A stretch of DNA of 64,000 bases from Rugalucina vietnamica (GCA_964017185.1 OZ024878.1:13091351-13155350); one strand, 5' to 3'; shown: positions 25,061 through 37,714, counted from the first letter of the stretch. The notes: a model not told the origin generated them from the sequence alone. Translations and numbers: made by a program.

Positions 25061-25508
25061 ACCATCAAGTGCTATGGGAGATATGCTTTACTCTAGGTCA
25101 CAATAGGTTCTCGCGTTATATAGCCCTTTCGGTCACCCCCTCCATGTTCACATTCTTTAACTAACTGTAATCGTCACAGTTTTATTGTCGTCTTCCATGA
25201 ATTATAATACCAAAATACTTGAAGTGAATATTGTTCTTTCCTCTACAGCTAAAAAAGACTTGTTTTTTTATTCATCTTGCGTCTTCGGGAGGATAATGTT
25301 CATCTGACATGATATTGTTTTCATCGATGCTACCAATTTGTCAGATATTTCATGAAATATTATGACAAACCACACTGTGGATTATTGCAAACAATTGAAT
25401 CTTATACTTTTAGAATTATAATTATAGTTTGTCACTTGGCTGACAATATATCAATTGAATTTGCGTATCGCAATCAAATTCTGTATCAGATATGTGCCGA
25501 TTTTGTCT

Positions 25509-25509
<1 letters not shown>

Positions 25510-25549
<40 letters not shown>
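25510..25549 (+). repeat. Poly-T run
   Basis: About 39 consecutive T at the edge of S1 copy A. Confidence 0.95.
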
Positions 25550-25550
<1 letters not shown>

Positions 25551-25880
25551 CACCTGTGGTTGTGCAAATCAGTTCCCAAGTATTCAAGCTTCAGATATCG
25601 AGAAATTGCATAAAATCTACAAGTGAAGACACAGAAGTAGTTTAATGGTTATCTAGTTTGACAGAGTAAGTCATCGTGTTATGACAGTCTTGTGATGCTT
25701 TGTGCTGCACTGTTTTTCCTTCCTGGCGTCTGGTTTATGACTTTCATTTTAATGATATCTGTTTATAGCATTTTGTCTTACTTTAATAAAGGTTTTAGAT
25801 TTGTAAAAACTTAAAATCAAACGTCAGTCACGATTATTCGTAGAGTTTTTGTTAAAATAAGGTTCATCTACATGCATTGA

Positions 25881-26396
25881 AAGGTACAAGTAGGCAGTGA
25901 TCAGGAGAAGGCGCAATCAAAAATAAATTCCCACTCCAAAAGTCGAGACGGGGGGAAAAACTAAATTGACAATTAGGTACTTGTACTTCGAAAATATATC
26001 CTAAGCCGAGTGAGCAGCTATTTCCCAATAGGCGGTCACAAAATTACGCGAATGCACATCAGGTTCAAACAGCACAAAAATTCGACTCCAAAACATAAAA
26101 CAAATAGAACCACACGACAGAAGTGGCAACTTGGAACGATCAGTAATATAAAATTACAGGGGGCTTACATCGATTTTACAGGACCCTAACCCCACCCTCA
26201 TCCTCTGCAGTGGTTCACAACATTTAGTTAATTGTTCGCTCCTCGTGGTGAATCTCGAACTTGTCAATGAATCATCAAGAACAAACAAATAAATCATGAT
26301 AACCACCATGATGAATCAAAAGCCAGGACTAAGATTCAGTAAGAGATCCCTGGGCGCCGAATAACTTACCAGTTGAACCCCGGTGGGCCATGCAAC
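25881..26396 (-). mobile_element. R3 retroposon, near full-length copy
   Basis: Reversed copy from AAGGTACAAGTAGGC to AACCCCGGTGGG. It includes the 5' part (GGGCGCCGAATAAC region) missing from most copies, so the full R3 is about 520-580 bp. Confidence 0.65.
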
Positions 26397-26439
26397 AGAC
26401 AAGAAGCTCCGGCCCCAACGAACTACAACTACAATGAAT

Positions 26440-27110
26440 AGCTTTATATGTCGGGGCCATCATAGAGTCTGACACCCTACCCACCGGCGTGCAATTGAAG
26501 AAGGCAGCTTAGTTATCAGAAATGAAACTAAGCATGCGGACTGTCGCATAGCATTTAAGTTATATTCCTATACGTCTGTAACGTGTAATTATTTTTCTGA
26601 ACTGAAGAGAAACATTATTCCTTCCCATAAGTTTCTTAAATTTGTAAATCAATTTGTAAAGAACGTATAGTGTACTAGTTACCATAAAATTCTGGTTCCG
26701 AAAGGTCCTCGTGAAAAAGCGTATTTACCCCAACACTAAATTTGGAAATCAATTCATAGTGTCTGCGGTAAAATTAAGAAAATGTATTCCGAAGTTTATG
26801 ATACCGATAGCCCTGCTGGAGAAGTTTGGCTGTTAAACATTTATTTCGCGCTTTGAAGTCCGCATCATCATGATTGCGAAATGTATACACCATAAGAAGC
26901 ACGGCGAGGAACGTCACCATCGAAAAACGGAAATTTACTATATCAAAGTCAACGTCATTGCGTTTATCATAAATTCTAGAAGAACCAAATCCATAGAAAG
27001 ATGCAATAGAAAGAAGTCTGAATATCATCAGCTTGATTGCCATAGTTAAGAGAATCCATGCATAAAAATTAAAACTGAGATCCTTTAAGAGCAGTGAACA
27101 CATTAATGAG
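26440..27110 (-). pseudogene. Retroelement fossil, C-terminal end of a reverse-transcriptase-type ORF
   Basis: Pieces such as IYDKRNDVDFDIVNF and RYHKLRNTF resemble the C-terminal part of a reverse-transcriptase-type ORF that I recall as common in bivalve and cnidarian genomes. I cannot assign its class (LTR, DIRS, Penelope or other). It is an old, partial copy with several breaks. It abuts a reversed R3 copy on its left. Confidence 0.5.
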
Positions 27111-28108
27111 GAAGTGGATGGGCCATACCGCGGTTTCGTCTATTAAAGTCTCGTCAGTGACCCTTTAGATTTGGCAACATGGAGCGAAAGAGAATTACCG
27201 AAATTTTGCAACAGGGAAGTCGATACAAAGACTAGTATTTAGATAATGGGACCAAATATGTTTGCTGGAAATCTCGAGCATAGATAGATACATTGGTCAG
27301 AATAAACAGAAGCCGGATTTTGTAAAGTGTTGATGTTTGTCAGCAGAACAGTAGAACCGCGCTTATAGCCAATACATCACATAACGCTACAATGCTGAAT
27401 TATAAATCGACAAGATCGTCAATTATTGCACAGATTTCAAATGTGCAATTTGTATTATTTCAATACCATGAATTCCAAATCAACCTGCAGTATAATATGA
27501 ATGCCATTATTTTGAGAATGATTTCTTTTCGTTTTTTAACTTTTGTCAATTCATCATGAGCATTTAAGCAGTATCACGAGAAATCCTGTTTTCGGGTTTT
27601 CCGCTCAGGTCCTATACAAATTATACCGTCTATACAGTAAAAGAAGAAAGCTAGACGATTTAGTTTTCGGATTCATTAAGAAGACTGATAGTACTAATCA
27701 TGAAGCGAAAGCAGCATGCGCAGTTTCTGTAGAAAGCAGATTTACATTTTACTTCCCATGATGCGTCTCAATAAGTTAATGGCCAAGCTCTGGGCTTCCA
27801 AACTCATGGCCAATGCAATAACGGAATATGATACTTGTGGTCCCTTAGGAAATGTAGGAGGACCAAAATTAATAAATATATTAACCATATCCCTAGGAAG
27901 AGCAACTTATATTCGAGGATTTTGCTTTTATCTGTAGACAAATGTTTGGCACAGCTGAATCTTACACAAATTGAACAATATACATGTCCGTATGTACAGC
28001 TGTACAGCTTCAATAGACTACTGGATGTCTAGATAATTTCCATGTATACAAAGCTTTGCCAACACTTAGAACCTTTGTGGTAACTGCCCACTTAAGGCAC
28101 AACGCATT
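27111..28108. other. Stretch without recognised gene
   Basis: A short repeat word cluster (GGGCCATA.., CAGTGACCCTT..) at 27118-27180 recurs at about 28400-28465. Open frames here show no motif. Confidence 0.35.
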
Positions 28109-28643
28109 CATTACGAAAACATGCCCATGCAATATATTGAGATTTTTTTCAGATGTAAAAAATAATCATTTCATTGGACAAAGTTCGATATTTTTTTAAT
28201 ATCTATGCTCAAAACTTACATTGTGGGTACACGTTAAAACCGCCTCACGTTCTAACGAGTACCCACAATGTATGTTTTGGGTTAAAAGTAAGAAAATTAG
28301 GTAAACTTATACCCCTGTATGCCCCAGTTTGGGGTATAAGGGATAACATATCACAGTTTGATCATTTGAAAGCAATAAAAGCGTTCAAAGAGAGGCAGTA
28401 TGGGCCATATTGCGCAATTTCAGGTACTGAACCCTCATCAGTGACCCTTAAAAACTGGCGACGATAGCCAGATAAATATACTGCAATTTCAAAAATTTAC
28501 ACAAGGGTTGTCTAAATCAAAGATGCATGCCTAAACGGGGTTAAAAATTGAAATCATGTTTAGAAGGTGGTTGTAGAAGAGAGATGAAGATGGCTGTAGA
28601 AGTTGGGTATAAGGGAGTATACATTACACGGACATGTTTTCTA
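28109..28643. mobile_element. R2 palindromic element with internal insertion
   Basis: The left end CATTACGAAAACATGCCC and the shortened palindrome (ACCGCCTCACGTTCTAACGA) at 28235 are normal. The right part, after GGGGTATAAGGG, is separated from the end ACGGACATGTTTTC by about 260 bp of other sequence. Confidence 0.6.
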
Positions 28644-29155
28644 CATGTTATCTTCAGCCACTCAGACAGAAATTGTTGCAGGTTTTGAATGAAAAAAAAA
28701 ATGTAGTTGATATACGTTTTGGTCTTACATGCAGAAATAAAATTTATTTACTAAGTTCGTTTTATGTAACTTTGTTTGGGTTATCTTTGTTGAATAAACT
28801 CGTAATGGTGTCATCAATACATGTTGAAAGAGACGCATTATTTTAGACGAAGCCACCTGATGTTCAGTACGTTTGTTATTGTGTCTCACTTCAGCTTGCA
28901 TATTTTGAAATTTTTTATCAAATGTTAATTTCCTGATTTGTTATATTTTAAGACATGATTTTAAGTATTGTATTTTGATCCTTCCTTAATAAACATGATA
29001 AAGACAAATCACCCAGGCATATGATTTAATTAGCAAAAAGTATATATTTGCACAGGAATAATTTTCTCTACTGATTTCTTTTCATCAGAGTATACTGGTT
29101 TTTGCTTGCTGAGTCTGTCCATAAAAAGTAATTCCTGATACATGTAACGTCTTTA

Positions 29156-29425
29156 CATTATGAAAACATATCCATGCAATATACAGAGATTTTTAAAGTT
29201 GTTAAAAACGAAAATTTTCAGGAGAAAAATTTTGATATTTTTCTTATTTTTGCTCAAAACATAGATTGTGGGTACACGTTAGAATCGCCTCGGCGAGGCG
29301 GTTCTAAACGAGTACCCACAATCTATGTTTTGGAGCAAAAATAGGCATACCCCTGCATTCCCCAGATTTTCTATATAAAAGTGGGGATAAAGGAGGTATA
29401 TATTGCACGGACATGTTTTCCTGAT
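29156..29425. mobile_element. R2 palindromic element, ends fixed by an empty site
   Basis: 270 bp from CATTATGAAAACATATCC to ..ATGTTTTCCTGAT, flanked by TA (29154-29155, 29426-29427). Copy A reads straight through this place (CTCTTTATAAACATAG, near 23165), so the borders and the TA duplication are seen directly. Confidence 0.85.
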
Positions 29426-30359
29426 TATAAACATAGGTCTATAGTCCCCAGTAATATTATAGTACCGACAGTTCCAAGGCAATACTTCTGGTTCTAATTG
29501 TTGTATGTTTTGGTGTTTAATGTTTGCACCTTATGTCCGTTTCCATATATTTTGTTAAGTTCGGGTAACTGAGTGGCCACCTACTTGGAAATATCAGCTC
29601 ACTTGACTTAGGATGTGTTTACCTGGTATAAGTACCTCGGCCTGAATGTCAATTTAGTTTTTTCCTCCTCGGTTTTTAGAGTGGAAATTTCTTTCTGATT
29701 GCGCCATTTCCTGATAATTGCTTATTTTTACATCTTCTCTATTTGACATTCAGAGCATTTCAGTTATTCATTTTTCTTCTACATATTCAGATAGAAGCGA
29801 TATACATGTATTTCCATCTGTATAAGCTCGACAGCATCATTATAGAGATGCGCACACAAGAAAACCTGTCTTTGATGTTTCCATCTCTAACGGGATTTTA
29901 AAATGCGGTCTTAAGGTTTGAAACTAAACTTTGGATTTCAGTGTAAAAATATAATGACTGTAGCAATGTACATGTGTGTATGGTTCAAAACGGCCGTTGA
30001 CAGGCTATGCGCGGTTACCAGAAATATATTTCAAACTGTTTTCACGACTAAGCTCAAGTATAACCTTGATTTCGTTTTACAGAGCTTAAATGCTTCTAAA
30101 TATATTTTCTCTTGTTCTCAGAATTGCTTTATAAAACATAGAGGCAAAAATCACATGCTACCTGTTGATCAAAATGCTACAAAAACATTCAGTTATTAAG
30201 TGGATCTCAAGACTGAATCATATGCACCTTGAACTTGAATACCGAAAAATCTGAACTTAACCGACAAACCTGACATGCTCAGATCCTGTGTGAATATTTC
30301 ATTGGCATCTAACATCGGGAGTATACATGTACCATCATTATAACATTCCTCTTTTAACA

Positions 30360-30530
30360 TTCCAGTCATGTCAGGACGGAGCCATCATATCATGTGTATA
30401 AACTATTGACTGGAGAGTAAACGTGTCTTGCTCAAGAACATAGCACGGTCCCCAATGGGATTTGAATCTATGACCTCTCGATTAGGAGTCCGACTATCTT
30501 CAACTGGGTCACCGAGCTTAAACCGTCCTT
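30360..30530 (-). mobile_element. tRNA-derived SINE, in S1 copy B
   Basis: Same family and position as the copy at 24890 (reversed CTTGAGCAAGACACG and a degraded B box). Confidence 0.5.
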
Positions 30531-30860
30531 TCAAGTGTTATGGTGAATATGCTTTACTCAAGGTCACACTCGGGACCAAACTCCAAGCCGCCGTGTTCAA
30601 CTTCCGGACGTAAGGTCCTCTCAGAAAACAATATCGTACAGCAACGGACTTGCTTTTCTTGATTCATGCTAGCATCTTCGGGAGGATAATATTCATCTGC
30701 CATGAAATTGTTTTCATCGATGATACCAATTTGTCAAATATTTAATGAAATATTATGACAAACTGCATTGTGGATTATTGCAAACAGTTGGGTCTTATAT
30801 TTTTGGAATTGCATTAACATTTTGTGCGATAGGCTGAAATAACGATTGGATTTGCGCAGA

Positions 30861-32529
30861 GCATAGACTGTAGGTTCAAACTAGGGGCAATTCAGTTAGT
30901 TAAGCTACACTTGAAAAGAACGCGAAAATAACAGAAGTATAAATAACTCAGTCTGTAGAAAAGACGTCGACAACAGCTCTGTCATTAAATTCATTGACCG
31001 TGGTTATTCATTGACTAGTGAGAACCGAAAAACTACATGATTGTGCAAATCCTAATGTTATGAACTAAACTATTGCAGAAGCTAAGCGTGATGTTGACAA
31101 CCCGTTAAAAGATTTTACTAACTGTTCATAGGCGGAACGTCTATTGCAGTTACCTACAATGCTCGTTTTGGTCAAATTCAGCAATGATCTTCTACTTATT
31201 ACACGGGCGTGTATGTCATGTAAGACACATGTATATCAAGAAAAAATTGGGTAAATGAATGACCACCGTAATGTTTGGGAAAGGAATGCTGATCTGCTTG
31301 TGGTTGTTCCTGGTACATGTAATTGCTCACTTGTTATTTTCAACGTTCCATGTGTACGGTGATCACTCTCATGTGACCGTTAAGCTGATCCATCGTTGTT
31401 TGTCGTTGTCCCCACGCTTGGCCCAAATGTTACCCATGGGGCTGTCCCGCCGGTAGCAACCGTTTCTGTCGCTGCCCCAACGGTCGATCCGGTTGCTTTA
31501 GCTGGAACATGCCGCGGGATCCAACGACAAACTGGATTCCGTCGATATACATGTATAGCTTATCAACAGATATACGAGTAAACGCCTCTTTGTCCTCATT
31601 TTTTGCTTCTTCATCTATTACCGATTACACGCTTTTGGATACAGGACATGCCGTCTATATGGTGGTCCCTTATGAGTTTGAAACTAGTCATATGGCACCA
31701 TAGTCTGCAGAGCTACATGTAGCTACCTTCTTTGTTGCTTTGTGTTTGTATTTAGGCGGAAGGCATTTATTTCTATTTCTCCTATCTACATAATAAATCA
31801 AGATTTTTACTGTAAATCATCGGATGAGCGATCGTTGACCTTTGAACTACTTGATTATCCTTTTGCAAGACAGTCATGAAGATTTTATTATTCACATTGC
31901 CATTGGTTCGAGTCCCAATGCGGTCAAATATTGAACAAGCAAAGTTAAGCTTGCAGATGTGTCGAATGTCCATTACTTCCGTTTTCATCCTATGAACTGC
32001 TGGATTAGATTTTATATGAGTGAAATAATTTTGAACACAAACAAAAAATGAAATTCAAATATTTGTCTTACAGAGCATGTAAACTTAAGTCAATGGGATT
32101 TCCGTTGCCAACGCACCTAGTTGAACTTCTAGGATAATATTCTTATTATGGAATAAACTTCTTACGTCTTTGAAGAGCATGTGGGCGGATCAAATACATT
32201 AGACAAAGCCACTCTTCTTGTCGTGTCTGTCATCACAAGAGACTTATATCGCAAACAAAACTGGAAAAACTGCCGTAGACATAACTGACTAGATGCGATA
32301 AAAACAGTTTTGCCAACAAAGCCGGGTTTATATGCATGATAAACGTAGTAATGTGCATTGCTCAGTCTGTATGAGAAAAACAGGGTCATGTTCAGACTAC
32401 GCAGATCCTCATCTTAATCGATGCATTTTGTCTTTGCATATAAGAATAGTTTCTCATATGTGACGAGGCATATTCCTACATGTACACACCACTTCGAAAA
32501 ATCATTTAGTTTCAAGCCTCACTAACGAT
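30861..32529. other. Stretch without recognised gene
   Basis: A frame at 31396-31581 is Val/Ala/Pro-rich by composition only. No motif, splice pattern or repeat family recognised. Confidence 0.35.
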
Positions 32530-32757
32530 AAAAAATGAGCCTCTGATTAAGAAAATCAACAAAATGCTTGGGCGAAAACAAAGGCGCAGATCAGCTTTGC
32601 GGTAACCGTTGTTTTCGCTACACGGACTGATAGTACAACCCCTCTTCTTCTTAAATCCGAAATTTCAAGCTTCTGTGACTGTACAGGCTGGTTTGTGTCG
32701 GACCTGGTCGAAACCGAGATTGTTGGTTTTCTCACGCACAAGCTCAAATGTTGTCTT
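32530..32757 (-). mobile_element. R4 miniature element, reversed copy
   Basis: GAAAATCAACAAAATGC at the left, the ACAAAGGCGCAGATCAGC hairpin word, CTTCTTAAATCCGAAATTTC, CGGACCTGGTCG, and GTTGGTTTTCTCACGC at the right. Confidence 0.65.
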
Positions 32758-33394
32758 GTTTACTCTGGTCTAAAATACAAATGCTACGGTAGTGCTGAAA
32801 TATATGCTGCATAGACTCTACATATGTTAATATTAGCAGCAGCAAACGCCCATACAGCCAAACTTATTCAAGCCTCAGTATTATTAAAAACATGTCATCT
32901 TTATTCTGATGTAAAGCACTAACGCTGAACCTGTCTATAGAAAGACATACATGTACAATGTAGTGTAGCCTGGGTCCAGTCGTCAATATAAATATTTTTC
33001 TATTATTAATTTTTTTCGACAATGCGTACGTTATAAAATTATGTATCGGTAGCCGTTATTGATTTCCGTAGATATTGACGTTTTTGACCAAGAAAGGAAA
33101 AATTAAAAAAGAGAGAAAATGGTCAGGCTGGAACCCAGGCTAAATGTAGTGCTGAATTTGGGGGTCAATTCTTTGGCCCCGACATGCAAATTAAGAAAAC
33201 ATAACACGCTGGAAAACATTTTACATAATTTGCATGCGCAGTCTTATCACGAAACTAATGATTGCACAATCGTACGATAGCTTACAATTCAGTAGGACTG
33301 GCACTTAAAGTCAGCCTCTTTGCCCTTCAATAATTGCATTGTGTTTAACCAAAACTGTCATATGAGAGATTCAACTAACTAAATGTTGTGAACC
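32758..33394. other. Stretch without recognised gene
   Basis: Contains a second copy (33180-33320) of the dispersed repeat seen at 15935-16080 (GGAAAACATTT.., GCAGTCTTATCA). Otherwise nothing recognised. Confidence 0.4.
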
Positions 33395-33503
33395 ACTGCG
33401 GAAGATGAGGGCCTTGTAAAATCGATTTAAGCCCCCCCCCCCCCCCCCCAGTAATTTTAAATTACTGATCGTTCCAAAGCGATACTTCTGCTGTGGTTCT
33501 ATT

Positions 33504-33548
<45 letters not shown>

Positions 33549-33855
33549 TCAATATTCGTGTGTGTACGTTTTCATAGTCTTAGTTAAGTTCGAGTAACTG
33601 AAAGCGATATTTCTGTTGTAGTTCTTTTAGGGTTTTTTAGTCGAATTTTTGTGCTGTTTTAACCCTGTGTACGTTTTCATAATTTTAGTTAAGTTCGGGT
33701 AACTGAGTAGCCGCCTTTTGTGGAAATAACTGCTCACTCGGCTTACGATAGGTTACCTAATTGTCAATTTAGTTTTTTCCAACCTCGGTTTTTGGAGTGG
33801 GAATTTCTTTCTGATTGCGCCTTTTCCTGACCATTGCAAAATTTTACCTTTTCAT
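33395..33855 (+). mobile_element. R3 retroposon with internal partial duplication
   Basis: Starts GAACCACTGCGGAAGATGAG, has a poly-C run (about 33429-33449) and a poly-T run (about 33507-33546), then repeats its own AAGCGATA.. to GTAACTGA segment before continuing to the 3' end TTTTACCTTTTC. Confidence 0.65.
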
Positions 33856-34857
33856 ATTATTTTACACAAATATTTTTAATATTATGCTATACGATTTAAT
33901 CTTTCATGATGAATGCTGCATACCTTTGCAATGACTATGACTAGACACAACCTTTGCCAATGGGTACAAAAATGTACGGGTCATATCGATTCAGTAAAGG
34001 TCTGATTTTAAGTAAACACCTTTAGTGAACAAATTCCTATATTTCTTTACCTGTAATGTGCACCTCGTGCTCACTAAGTGCACTAATGTTCAGAACGCTA
34101 CCTGTGACAAAAAAGTCAGGTACGGTAACTTTGCAGGCTTCGCAGCTAAGTCAGAACATCGGATTATGTCTCTTTGTAATCTCTTTCATAGTTCCAGAAG
34201 TGCATGTCTAAGGTATTGTTTGTTTGGCTTGTGGCTTTGCGTGCCGGGCAACAGCAGTGGTTATGTCAGGAAGTTACTTCCATTTTACCCAACCCACGTA
34301 AGCTTAAGGTTATCGTGACAACCCGGCGAAATTGTGTTTTAAATTTTAACTCAACCACACAATTAAAACAGTAGAGGCTAACATGTATGGATGGTTTGGC
34401 AAGAACATCTTTTCCTGAGCAGACTCATAACGTTTGAGCATTTCAACAGTAATCAGATGGTCAGTCAAAAATGTATAAGCTTTGCCTGGGGACACAAGCC
34501 GCCCATATTCTTCTTATGGCCCCAATGGGCGGGTACGATGGCCCAAATGGCTAATTTTTCATTTCCATCTGTCAAGTGTTATTACATGTATACGATTTCA
34601 CAATACCTAAAAGTCAGGAAATGACCTTGAACTTCAATACTCACCTATCTCCATTAGCTCATTTACTTGTCCCCAGATGGTATATTTTCTCTTGACTTGT
34701 CCTCATGGGACATGAGATCTTTCCTAAATATTGGCCTTCCTGCAAGAAGTATATGTATAGCCAATGACATCGGTTCATTTTCCGGTGACTTGGTGTTTTG
34801 GAATAATGCACATTTTCTCTTGCCTCGGATAAAATGTATTTCCTTTCATGTTGTATA
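33856..34857. other. Stretch without recognised gene
   Basis: Open frames at 34025-34318 and 34391-34624 show no recognisable domain. Confidence 0.35.
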
Positions 34858-34928
34858 AATGGTGAAAGGCACATTTTCTCTTGACCCGGCATTACTGGAT
34901 ATATGAGTTGCCCTTACGAGTAGAGTTT

Positions 34929-34973
<45 letters not shown>

Positions 34974-35315
34974 AAAATGCAGAATTCGGAATTCAGAATT
35001 CGGAATTCGGAATTCAGAATTCGGAATTCGGAATTCCTGGGCCGATTTCAACGAAACCTGCCACGTTTAATCATATTCTTGGCCCCATAATAATATGTTA
35101 ACATTATGACCGTGTGTTGACTCTGACCTACTTTATGACAATTTCAAATTATGTTACAGGCTTTGTTCATGTTGTATAAATGGTGAAAGGCACATTTTCT
35201 CTTGACCCATCATAACTGGGTATATGAGTTGCCCTTACGAGTAGAGTTTGGAAAAAAAAAAAAAAAAAATTCAAAATGCGGAATTCGGAATTCAGAATTC
35301 GGAATTATGAATTCA
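34858..35315 (+). repeat. Direct duplication with poly-A and GAATTC-rich tails
   Basis: ATGGTGAAAGGCACATTTTC.. to AGTAGAGTTTG occurs at 34858 and again at 35178. Each copy is followed by a poly-A run and then AATGC-GGAATTC/AGAATTC tandem words (34978-35035 and 35276-35313). The phrase between (GGGCCGATTTCAACGAAACC) resembles the R1 inside, so this may be an R1 derivative. Confidence 0.65.
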
Positions 35316-35630
35316 TATGGAAATGAAAAAAAAATAAGCATAAGCCATTTGGGCCATCGTAGGCGGGACCCTTATTCCTACCCGCCAACCCTAAGATATA
35401 AAAACATCGGATCAGAACCCATGTTTCCATAGTAATAGATAGTGCATATGGGGTAATAATGGGTGAAAACTTGTGATTACTCCAGCGATTTTATTTGCGA
35501 TTTAAAGTCGTATTGATACTTTGGCAGTAAGAGAGACAAGGCTGTTTGGACAAGTACTCTTTCATAAAAAATTATGACGAGACTATATGAAATCGAAATT
35601 CGGTCAAACCTCGATACATGTAGACGTTAT

Positions 35631-35933
35631 GCACCAGTCATTTGTAACCACTGACCCCCCCCCCACCTACTAGGAAAGGTTGGGGATAGCCGGGCTAAAG
35701 TGCGGGGCAATTACTTTTCAAATGTCCTCGCAGTGCAGGGGAAGTGACGGGGTTTCGACATTAGGATCCTTAACCCAGGAAGATTTTCTATTGCGAGAGG
35801 CGCGGCTAAAAGCAAAGTTTTAACCTCCAGTTTGCCCCTGGGGTGGGGCTCATAGCAGGGCACTGAAAGCTGACAAGTTATAATCCCCGCCCTTCCCCGT
35901 AGAAGGGGGAGCAGTGGTTACAAATGACTGGTA
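35631..35933. mobile_element. Miniature inverted-repeat element, GC-rich
   Basis: The ends share ACCAGTCATTTGTAACCACT in inverted orientation. The inside is rich in C and G runs (GGGGATAGCC, CCCCGCCCTTCCCCG). No coding. Confidence 0.75.
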
Positions 35934-36065
35934 CATTAGCTGCCCTTGAACGTCTTAAGAAAAAAAATAAAGAAAACGAAAACTTATGGTGAAACAAATG
36001 TTGTTGCCACTCCATAGCTTACCGGGTGTATACCAGCAATATGAATTCAAACATATACTAGTACA

Positions 36066-36342
36066 TCAGGAAAACTTGTCCGTGAAATGAATACCCCCTT
36101 GAACCCCAGTTGTATATAGCAAAACTGGGGTATGCAGGGGTATACCTTTTTATTGTTTTTACTCCAAAACATAGATTGCGGGTACTCGTTAGAACCGCCT
36201 TGCCGAGGTGGTTCTAATGTGTACCCACAATCTATGTTTTAATCAAAAATAAGAAAAATATCAAAAATTTTCAGCTGAAAATTTTCAATTTTTATAGCTC
36301 AAAAAGATCTATTTATTGCGTGGGCAAGTTTTTGTAATGTTT
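36066..36342. mobile_element. R2 palindromic element, full copy
   Basis: ATCAGGAAAACTTGTCCGTG at the left, ACCGCCTTGCCGAGGTGGTT at the centre, GGGCAAGTTTTTGTAATG at the right. Confidence 0.8.
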
Positions 36343-37714
36343 GGAAAATATATGTAACCGGTTTATAAGTTATTCAAGGAAATAAAACCAGGAAGTTAAA
36401 AAAAAATACTTGCGAATTCAGTTTAAGTTTAATTAACCTTTTTCGACATCTTTTTTGCACAAGAATATTGAAACTGAAGCAAAACAGTAACATAGCCAGA
36501 TGTCTTAATTGGTATAAATTGAACAAAAAAAAAAATGCTGGGCCCTGGTCTTTATTGCATTGATTAATTTTTTGTTTGATTAGTATTTAGTTTTTGTGGA
36601 CTTGTAACATTTTTCTTGATATTTCTATGATTTTTTCAGTGTTTGATACCTGATATCATGACTTTGTTTTATTATAGGTCTATATTTTATAGAAACATGA
36701 CGTGTTATAATAGATGCCAACTCCTTGCAGTGTTTTTGTCGTACCTCTTATTGTCATAAATGTCTGGCTACGACATTATTCCAGGGCTGTAATATCATTT
36801 ATGTATAGCACCTTATGAAATAACAAAAGAGTGTTTTAAATGAGCACCATATTGTCTGTTAGTATTAATATGTCTGAGGGTTGTAACGACTACTGTACGG
36901 GTATACTGGCGAGTTTGAAAAGCGCTACAAAATATGTCATTTTATATTTAAGAAATAGATCAGCTCTGGTAGTGATTTTTTGAGTAATATATCACCGTTT
37001 GGAGGTCAGTTGTAAAGCAGAGCAAATCACGAGCGCGCAGCGCGAGTGATATATCTGCGTACAACTGACCGACAAACACATGTTTGGGTGCCAGGAACAT
37101 ATGCTGATATGCCGTATCTCGATACGCCAAGTCTACCTACTGTGGGACAGGATCGCGTCCGTCACTACACGTTTGTGGAGGAGAAATGAAAAATTATTTT
37201 GATATTGGTAACCGATATGTGTATATAAGTCGGTACCCCAGTAAAACGTGTTAAGTGGACTTGGCCACCAACAACGTTTTTTTATGATAATGAATTATTA
37301 TGTTCAATGAAATCCAAGGTTTGGGAATTAAATCAAGTTATGAAAATAATGATGATTCTAACACACTCTACCTATAGAAGCCAATGGTAAAGTGCAGTGA
37401 TATATTGAGTGATATACCACTGGGCGGATTAGCGTGACGTTCCTTTGCGCCATTTTGACACCATCTTGATTAAATTATGACGTCAGCTATCCCATTCAAG
37501 TAAATGGAAACGTCGGAAGTAAATCCAAAATCTACAGTGACGATATAGGCTGATATCAGTCACTAGTGACTTTTGATATCAGTGAAATTTCATATCAATG
37601 AAAATACCAATTTTATCAAGTTTTGATATACATTGGTTTTCACTGTAAAGTATAAAATAAGACTTCATAGCCGGTTACGACCTGCGACACAAGGTACGTC
37701 ATAAATGTCTACAT
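36343..37714. other. Stretch without recognised gene
   Basis: A hairpin-prone patch at about 36985-37075 (GGTCAGTTGTA.. pairs with ..TACAACTGACC, with GAGCGCGCAGCGCGAG between). Several TGATATCA-type words occur near 37550-37600. No gene. Confidence 0.4.

Larger units (their letters stand above)
22829..25470 (+). repeat. Segmental repeat S1, copy A
   Basis: Matches copy B (28876-30860) from TTATTGTGTCTCA.. to beyond TATTATGACAAAC, and copy C (40455-41115) in its middle. It carries two insertions that B lacks: a ~430-bp segment inside an R3 copy (about 23427-23853) and a miniature element (24009-24337). Confidence 0.75.
28876..30860 (+). repeat. Segmental repeat S1, copy B
   Basis: Collinear with copy A, with an R3 copy (about 29450-29738) at the same internal place and a reversed SINE (30360-30530). 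It holds an R2 element (29156-29425) that copy A lacks. A conserved open stretch (NLDFVLQSLNASKYIFSCS) occurs in A and B but matches nothing I know. Confidence 0.75.

Noticed and set aside
31396-31581. Val/Ala/Pro-rich open frame
   Set aside because: Short, no motif, no splice context, no repeat of it elsewhere.
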